Shown here: positions 6,413-9,863 of the stretch, piece after piece | Layout: every line of letters starts with the position of its first letter | Position numbering within the stretch: the first letter of the stretch is position 1 | Origin: Lichenicola sp964248625 | Lineage (GTDB): Bacteria; Pseudomonadota; Alphaproteobacteria; Acetobacterales; Acetobacteraceae | Assembly (NCBI GenBank): GCA_964248625.1 | Contig: CAXTZG010000118.1 | Span: 1-9,863 of the forward strand | Length of the DNA: 9,863 nt | Direction of reading: 5' to 3' | Position numbers and translations under genes: made by a program | The notes under the pieces: generated by a model | Told to the model about the DNA's origin: nothing | The model's input: only the letters and a program-made list of their open reading frames with translations | Databases searched by the model: none

Positions 6413-9338
6413 CCCGGCCCTCGCCGGCACCGGTCCCGCCAACGCCACCATCAGCCTCAGCGAAGGCGGGAACTCGCTCGGCAGCACCACGACCGACGCA
6501 ACCGGGCATTGGGTGTTCACCCCGTCCGGGCTGCAGCAGGGCTCGCAGGTCATCGTCGCCACCGGTACCGACGCGGCCGGCAACACCGGTAGCGCCACGC
6601 TCGCCATCACGCTCGAGACGTCGCCGGCATTCATTCTGACCGAGGCCCTCAGCCACGATACGGGCAGCTCGGCCGTCGATGGCGTCACGTCCGACCCGAC
6701 CCTGTCCGGCATCGGCTCGGCCGACGCCCTGATCACGATCGCCGAGAACGGCCAGACCCTGGGCACCGCGCGCGCCGACGACAGCGGCGCGTGGCGCTTC
6801 ACCCCGCACGGGCTGGCGGACGGGCCGCACACCCTGACCGCAAGCGAGACCGACGTCTCCGGTCTTGTCGAGACCCGGTCGGCCAGCTTCGTGCTCGACA
6901 CCGCCGCCCCGCTCGTCGCCCTGCGCCTGCTCGACGACACCGGCGCGTCGGCCAGCGACGGCATCACCTCCGACCCCGCTCTGACCGGCACCGCCAATCC
7001 GGGCTCGACAGTACTGCTGACGTCCGATGGCCGCAGCCTCGGCAGCACGACGGCCGGCAGCTCCGGCGCCTGGACGTTCGTGCCGACCGGCCTCGCCGAC
7101 GGTTTCCACCAGATCGTCGCGACCGAAAGTAACGCGGCCGGCAACGTCGGCTCGGCGTCCGCGAGCCTCATTCTGGACGCCGCCCCGCCGGCGGTTCCGT
7201 TCGATCTGGTTCTCACGCCTGCCGAGCAGGCCGGCGGCAGCGCCACCACATCGACGACGCCGACCCTGACCGGCATGGCGGAGGTAGGCGACACCATCAC
7301 CCTGACCGACGATGTCGACGGCCGCACGGTGGCACTCGGCAGCACGACGGCCGACACCAACGGCCGCTGGAGCTTCACGCCCGCCACCGCACTCGATGCC
7401 GGCAGCCACGGCCTCTCCGTCACCGCGACCGATGCTGCGGGCAATGCGTCGGCGGCGGCTGCTTTCGCCCTGACGATCGACACCGTCGATCCCGCGGCAC
7501 CGACAGCACTCGCACTCGCCCCGTCGAGCGACAGCGGCACGATCGGCGACGACGTGACCAGCGCGGTGATGCCGACAATCATCGGCACCGGCCCCGCCGG
7601 AGACACGATCACGCTTCATGACGCAGGTCGGTCGATCGGCACGACCATCGTCGCAGCCGATGGCGCCTGGTCGATCACGTCCGCGACCGCGCTCGCCAAC
7701 GGCATCCACGCCCTCACGGCAACCAGCACCAACGGCGCCGGCAACAGCTCGGCCGCCTCCGCCGTCCTGGAGCTGGGGGTGGACGACACCGCTCCCGCAG
7801 CCCCCACGCTGGGAGAGGTCGCCAGCAGCACCAATCCCGCCCGCCCGGAGCTCACCGGATCGGCCGAGGCCGGCAGCACGGTCAGCATCCTCGATGGCGC
7901 GACGCTGCTCGGAACCACGGTGGCGACCGCGGCGGGCACCTACGACTTTGCGCTCGCATCCGACCTCGCCGTCGGCAGCCATTCCCTGACGGCAACCGCC
8001 ACCGATGCTGCCGGCAACGTCTCGGCCGCGTCGCCGGCCTTGTCGGTGCAGATCAACGACGACAACAGCTATGCCGTCGCATCCGGCTCCACCGGCACCG
8101 GCAACACCGTGACGCGCAACTATGACAGCGCCGGCCAGTACACTTCCGTCGACACCACCGACACCGCCGGCCTGCTGCTGCAGAGCGTGAGCACCACCGC
8201 GACGCTGCGCAACATCTATGACATCGCGGGAACCCTGATCGGCACGGTCAGCGAGGCGGGCTCCCCGACGGGCGCGGCACAGCCCGACTTCACCACCGAG
8301 CGCCAGGTGATGAGCGCCACCACCACCACCGACCAGTCCGGCAGCTACGTCCACCTGCTGTCGGAAAATCATACCCTGACGCTGCAGGGTGACGACGTCG
8401 TCGTCATCGATGGCGGCGACGACACCATCAGCGCCGGCGCCGGCTCGATTTCCGTCAGCGGTGGCTCCGGCAGCCTGCTGTTCAGGGCGGGAAGCGGCAC
8501 CAGCACCGTGTCCGGTGGCAGCGGCACGCTGACCGTTGTCGGCGGCTCGGGCGGCGGCCTCTACAAGGGCGGCAGCACGGCGGGCAACGTCCTCACGGCC
8601 GGGAGCGGCAACACCACGCTGCTGGGCGGCAGCGCGGGCGACCGCCTCGATGGCGGCGCCGGCCATACCACCATCGTCGGCAGCAGCGGCGGCTCGGACA
8701 CCATCGTCGGCGGGTCGGGGGTCAACCAGATCACGGCGACGAACAACGAGAGGGTGTTCGGCGGCGCCGGGCAGTCCACCGTGTTCGCCCACGCGGGCGG
8801 CGACAACCTCGTCGTCGGCAGCGGCGGCAACGACCAGATGGATTCCGCAGGCGACGGCAACGTCCTGTTCGGCGGCGCCGGTGCCGACACGATGTTCGGA
8901 GGCACTGGAACGTCAACCCTGGTCGGCGGCTCCGGAACAGCGCTCATGGTGGCCGACAGCGGCAACACCCTGTTTGTCGGCGGCGCCGGCCAGAGCACGG
9001 TCTGGGGCGGTACCGGCACCGACGCCATCTGGACCGGCCCCGGCGAGATGCAGGCGGTCGAGAGCAGGAACGGCAACGACACCGCCGTTCTCGGCTCGGG
9101 CACCAGCACGATCCATGGCGGCCTCGGACAGGATGTCTACGACATCATCAATGGAAGCGGCGGCGGCAACACCACCATCATCGGCTTCAAGGTCGGAACC
9201 GACGTCATCAACCCGATCGGCTACGGTGCGCCGCTTAGCCAGCACGTCGCCGGCCTGTCGACGGTGCTGACCTTGTCCGACAACACCACCATCACGCTTG
9301 CCGACATCACCGATTTCACCATGAAACCGACGACGTGA
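5346..9338 (+). CDS. Giant Ig-like/RTX-type adhesin, downstream fragment with C-terminal secretion region
   Basis: Downstream part of the same adhesin gene, in the next frame. The open frame can be entered at a TTG at 5346, but its first 36 or so codons are out-of-frame repeat sequence. Homology to the array starts around 5454-5463, so I see no natural start and treat this as the 3' half of a broken gene. Counting from 5346, domains are: a transitional Ig repeat (residues 40-143), five B-type repeats (about 145-610), three C-type repeats (about 611-903), a non-Ig linker (904-1022), a glycine-rich RTX-like region (1023-1275) and a C-terminal segment (1276-1330) with I-I-G-F-x-x-G-T-D-V-I and L-T-L-S-D-N-T-T-I-T-L-A-D-I motifs. 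That ending resembles C-termini recognised by type I (ABC transporter) secretion systems. If the frame were whole, the visible protein would exceed 3,100 residues. The stop is TGA, followed by a hairpin. Confidence 0.83.
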   Translation: MPTASGRPAWIRLKPERSPTVPTPSRPVSRTLPVTQSLIVNETVPTISIGVIAGDDIVNNSERNAGFAVSGLAQGADGRVVSIDIVNLLGAVVGSYVTTVAGDGWSLAIPADQAGLLADGRYTLTASQTDAAGNTGSASAGFSVDATAPVLTTMLADDTGSSATDTVTAIDLLDGTAEAGGIVTISDGTIVLGTAAVDTRGDWSFAPHGLPDGPATVLASETDAAGNVGTASVSFTFDTTPPVVTAGLAHDSGASSSDGLTSDPTVSGIGDPDAVVILTENGVVVGRATVSAAGNWSVAPTGLADGAHSILASQTDAAGNTGSASVAFVLDTLVPTVTLALSDDTGASASDRITYDPALAGTGPANATISLSEGGNSLGSTTTDATGHWVFTPSGLQQGSQVIVATGTDAAGNTGSATLAITLETSPAFILTEALSHDTGSSAVDGVTSDPTLSGIGSADALITIAENGQTLGTARADDSGAWRFTPHGLADGPHTLTASETDVSGLVETRSASFVLDTAAPLVALRLLDDTGASASDGITSDPALTGTANPGSTVLLTSDGRSLGSTTAGSSGAWTFVPTGLADGFHQIVATESNAAGNVGSASASLILDAAPPAVPFDLVLTPAEQAGGSATTSTTPTLTGMAEVGDTITLTDDVDGRTVALGSTTADTNGRWSFTPATALDAGSHGLSVTATDAAGNASAAAAFALTIDTVDPAAPTALALAPSSDSGTIGDDVTSAVMPTIIGTGPAGDTITLHDAGRSIGTTIVAADGAWSITSATALANGIHALTATSTNGAGNSSAASAVLELGVDDTAPAAPTLGEVASSTNPARPELTGSAEAGSTVSILDGATLLGTTVATAAGTYDFALASDLAVGSHSLTATATDAAGNVSAASPALSVQINDDNSYAVASGSTGTGNTVTRNYDSAGQYTSVDTTDTAGLLLQSVSTTATLRNIYDIAGTLIGTVSEAGSPTGAAQPDFTTERQVMSATTTTDQSGSYVHLLSENHTLTLQGDDVVVIDGGDDTISAGAGSISVSGGSGSLLFRAGSGTSTVSGGSGTLTVVGGSGGGLYKGGSTAGNVLTAGSGNTTLLGGSAGDRLDGGAGHTTIVGSSGGSDTIVGGSGVNQITATNNERVFGGAGQSTVFAHAGGDNLVVGSGGNDQMDSAGDGNVLFGGAGADTMFGGTGTSTLVGGSGTALMVADSGNTLFVGGAGQSTVWGGTGTDAIWTGPGEMQAVESRNGNDTAVLGSGTSTIHGGLGQDVYDIINGSGGGNTTIIGFKVGTDVINPIGYGAPLSQHVAGLSTVLTLSDNTTITLADITDFTMKPTT
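5447..5462 (+). other. Frame break in the linker between Ig repeats 17 and 18
   Basis: Repeat 17 is intact through A-A-G-N-P in the frame of codons starting at 5444, 5447 and 5450. From 5451 the expected S-L-I-V-N-E-T-V-P opening of repeat 18 is read one base later. Repeat starts 5162 and 5463 are 301 bases apart, whereas other A repeats are 318, 315 or 309 apart, all multiples of three. The regular linker of ten residues between G-N and V-D-E-T is cut to about five. This is best explained by loss of 17 bases (or 14 against the shorter linker variant) rather than by a single-base error. No homopolymer run or short tandem repeat lies at the site. Confidence 0.85.
5463..5774 (+). repeat. Transitional Ig-like repeat 18
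   Basis: This 104-residue repeat opens like array A (V-N-E-T-V-P, then I-A-G-D-D-I-V-N) but is its most divergent member. It has N-N-S-E-R-N in place of N-L-A-E-A-x, lacks the usual E-x-G-Q turn, and ends with T-D-A-A-G-N-T-G-S-A-S like array B. It is the junction between the two repeat classes and the first domain after the frame break. Confidence 0.8.
5778..7175 (+). repeat. Array B: five Ig-like repeats of about 279 bp
   Basis: Repeat starts at the D/E-T/A-x-x-P opening are 5778, 6057, 6336, 6615 and 6897, spaced 279, 279, 279, 282 and 279 bp. The pattern is L-x-D/H-D-T/S-G-x-S-x-x-D-x-x-T-x-D-P-x-L-x-G, a strand ending in G-x-W-x-F-x-P-x-G-L-x-D-G, then A-S-E/Q-T-D-A-A-G-N-x-G-S-A-S. This is a common type of bacterial Ig-like repeat in type I-secreted adhesins. 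Copy 4 is aberrant, with E-T-S-P as its opening and a D-V-S-G-L-V-E-T-R end in place of D-A-A-G-N. Confidence 0.88.
7176..8054 (+). repeat. Array C: three Ig-like repeats of a third type
   Basis: Starts are 7176, 7479 and 7782, with lengths of 303, 303 and 273 bp. These copies carry a proline/alanine-rich opening (A-P/A-x-P), a P-T/E-L/I-x-G-x-A/G-x-x-G-D/S-T strand, and L-x-x-G-x-H-x/S-L-x-x-T-A/S-T-D/N-x-A-G-N at the end. They resemble the membrane-distal-to-C-terminal Ig domains often found just before the RTX part of such adhesins. The second copy has T-N-G-A-G-N in place of T-D-A-A-G-N. Confidence 0.8.
8055..8411 (+). other. Non-Ig segment between Ig arrays and glycine-rich region
   Basis: About 119 residues with no Ig motif and no glycine-repeat character, rich in Ser, Thr and Ala. 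It includes N-Y-D-S-A-G-Q-Y and, some 35 residues later, N-I-Y-D-I-A-G-T-L-I-G, a tyrosine-aspartate spacing faintly like YD (RHS-type) repeats. It ends in a hydrophobic strand L-T-L-Q-G-D-D-V-V-V-I-D-G-G that leads into the glycine repeats. Function unknown; possibly a folding cap for the beta-roll. The YD resemblance is weak. Confidence 0.5.
8412..9170 (+). repeat. Glycine-rich RTX-like region with many degenerate nonapeptides
   Basis: About 253 residues of G-G-x-G-x-x-x-hydrophobic units. A few match the calcium-binding RTX consensus G-G-x-G-x-D-x-U, for example G-G-A-G-A-D-T-M at about 8874-8897 and G-G-T-G-T-D-A-I near 9006. Many others replace the calcium-ligand Asp by Ser or Thr (G-G-A-G-Q-S-T-V twice, G-G-A-G-H-T-T-I, G-T-G-T-S-T-L). 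A beta-roll or beta-solenoid is expected. Calcium would load after export in a canonical RTX protein; here only a minority of sites look competent. Confidence 0.75.
9171..9335 (+). other. Probable type I secretion C-terminal segment
   Basis: The last 55 residues follow the RTX C-terminal plan: a strand T-T-I-I-G-F with K-V-G-T-D-V-I-N, then a G-Y-G turn, and a final amphipathic part L-T-L-S-D-N-T-T-I-T-L-A-D-I-T-D-F before the end. Such uncleaved C-terminal signals are read by ABC transporter/membrane-fusion/TolC-type exporters. No exporter genes are in the window, so the partner system is unknown. Confidence 0.65.
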
Positions 9339-9339
9339 G

Positions 9340-9369
9340 CGCAGCGGCCGCGGGATTGGGCCCGCTGCG
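9340..9369 (+). terminator. GC-rich hairpin just after the adhesin stop (possible terminator)
   Basis: An 8-bp perfect stem (CGCAGCGG at 9340-9347 with CCGCTGCG at 9362-9369) encloses a 14-base loop and begins two bases after the stop codon. There is no T tract behind it (ATAAAGG follows), so it is not a canonical intrinsic terminator. It could still stabilise the 3' end or act with Rho. Confidence 0.4.
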
Positions 9370-9442
9370 ATAAAGGCGGTGTCCGCGCCCGCGAGCCTGG
9401 ACGGCCCCGGCCGCCCTGCGCACGCTGTCGAACGGGGCGGAG

Positions 9443-9863
9443 GGGTCTCTCAGCTTTCGCGCCGGTGACGGACTGGTGGCCGCTGGGTGGCTGACGTAGC
9501 GTCGCTCGATAGCCGGCGGGCGGGAGATCGGGATGAACTGCGTGTGTTGTGGGTCCGCAGCCGTGACGGAACGGCGGAAGGTGACAGCGCGTGGCTACCG
9601 GCGGTTCCGTTGCCGACCTGCAGTCGCCAATTCAACGAGCGCAGCGCAGGCGTCCTGAACCGAACCGGTCCTGTCGACGAGACAGTCAGCCACGCGGCTC
9701 CGCGACGGATGGTCGCTGTGCTGTGCGGATGATCCCGGTCCCATCTGACATTCGGATGTGGCTGGCGACGACTTCGGACTGGGCATCGAGACCGAGAACT
9801 GCGCCGTGTGCGGCCGTGACGGCCGACCGTCTTCCTGGCTCTTCGCCTTGGGTCCTCTGACCA
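9443..9863 (+). mobile_element. Degraded IS6/IS240-like insertion sequence, left part
   Basis: A transposase relic starts at 9533. About 90 bases before it, GGGTCTCTCAG at 9443-9453 resembles the G-G-x-x-C-T-G-T type of end found on IS6-family elements, so I place the left end there. This is an inference; no matching right end or target duplication is visible and the element runs past the window edge. The relic sits about 105 bases after the adhesin stop and does not interrupt that gene. The bases between the hairpin and the element (9370-9442) show nothing recognisable. Confidence 0.5.
9533..9863 (+). pseudogene. IS6-like transposase N-terminal remnant with several frameshifts
   Basis: ATG at 9533, preceded at good spacing by GGGAG (9522-9526), opens M-N-C-V-C-C-G-S-A-A-V-T-E-R, then G-Y-R-R-F-R-C, the first part of a zinc ribbon. 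Around 9614-9616 the frame changes by loss of one base and continues as T-C-S-R-Q-F-N-E-R-S and V-L-N-R-T, completing the CxxC...CxxC ribbon and the N-E-R-S motif of IS6/IS240-type transposases. Without correction the ATG frame stops at about 9656-9658. Later pieces still fit the family: L-T-F at 9745-9753, D-V-A at 9755-9763 in another frame, then G-I-E at 9782-9790 at the family-like spacing, and R-D near 9815. The stretch 9660-9740 is heavily altered. The DDE catalytic domain is not present, so no active enzyme is made. The family call is from remembered motifs. Confidence 0.55.

Noticed and set aside
5553..8792. 1,079-codon open frame on the minus strand, and other long minus-strand frames (343-1854, 2872-3807, 4333-5358, 6407-7612)
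   Set aside because: They lie opposite the adhesin repeats, follow its GC codon periodicity, and encode low-complexity Ala/Arg/Gly or Ser/Thr/Pro protein with no domain pattern.
9450..9635. Small minus-strand open frames (9450-9635, 9595-9786)
   Set aside because: They overlap the plus-strand transposase remnant, which has recognisable motifs; these have none.
9850..9863. GGGTCCTCTGACCA at the right edge as another IS end
   Set aside because: It only loosely resembles the putative left end at 9443, and the window stops before any supporting sequence.

Overview
The window is 9,863 bases of very GC-rich DNA dominated by one gigantic plus-strand gene for a secreted, repeat-built surface protein of the BapA/LapA/RTX-adhesin type. 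The gene enters from beyond the left edge and ends with TGA at 9336-9338. The base composition, the Ala/Asp/Thr/Gly-rich Ig-like repeats and the particular style of glycine-rich C-terminus suggest an alphaproteobacterium (Rhodospirillales/Hyphomicrobiales-like). That assignment is an inference from style and no marker gene confirms it.

Layout of the protein: (1) the tail of one Ig-like repeat, 17 near-regular repeats of about 106 residues (array A, from base 95) and an 18th, transitional repeat; (2) five shorter repeats of about 93 residues (array B, 5778-7175); (3) three repeats of about 91-101 residues of a third kind (array C, 7176-8054); (4) a non-Ig segment of about 119 residues (8055-8411); (5) a glycine-rich, RTX-like beta-roll (8412-9170); (6) a short C-terminal segment like those that direct type I secretion (9171-9335). 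No secretion genes (ABC transporter, membrane fusion protein, TolC) lie in the window.

The reading frame breaks between repeats 17 and 18 (about 5447-5462). The spacing between repeat starts there is 301 bases instead of the regular 318, so about 17 bases (14 against the shorter linker variant) are missing and the frame shifts. As given, the sequence encodes an upstream piece that runs out of frame to a stop at 6410-6412, and a downstream piece with no natural start that carries the secretion signal. Either the gene is broken or the locus was misassembled in a highly repetitive region.

After the gene comes a GC-rich hairpin (9340-9369) and then, from about 9443, the degraded left part of an insertion sequence. 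An ATG at 9533 opens a zinc-ribbon N-terminus like that of IS6/IS240-type transposases. The similarity then continues across several frame changes up to about 9820. The catalytic core is not in the window. I found no RNA genes or CRISPR array, and no promoter for the giant gene, whose 5' end is outside the window.
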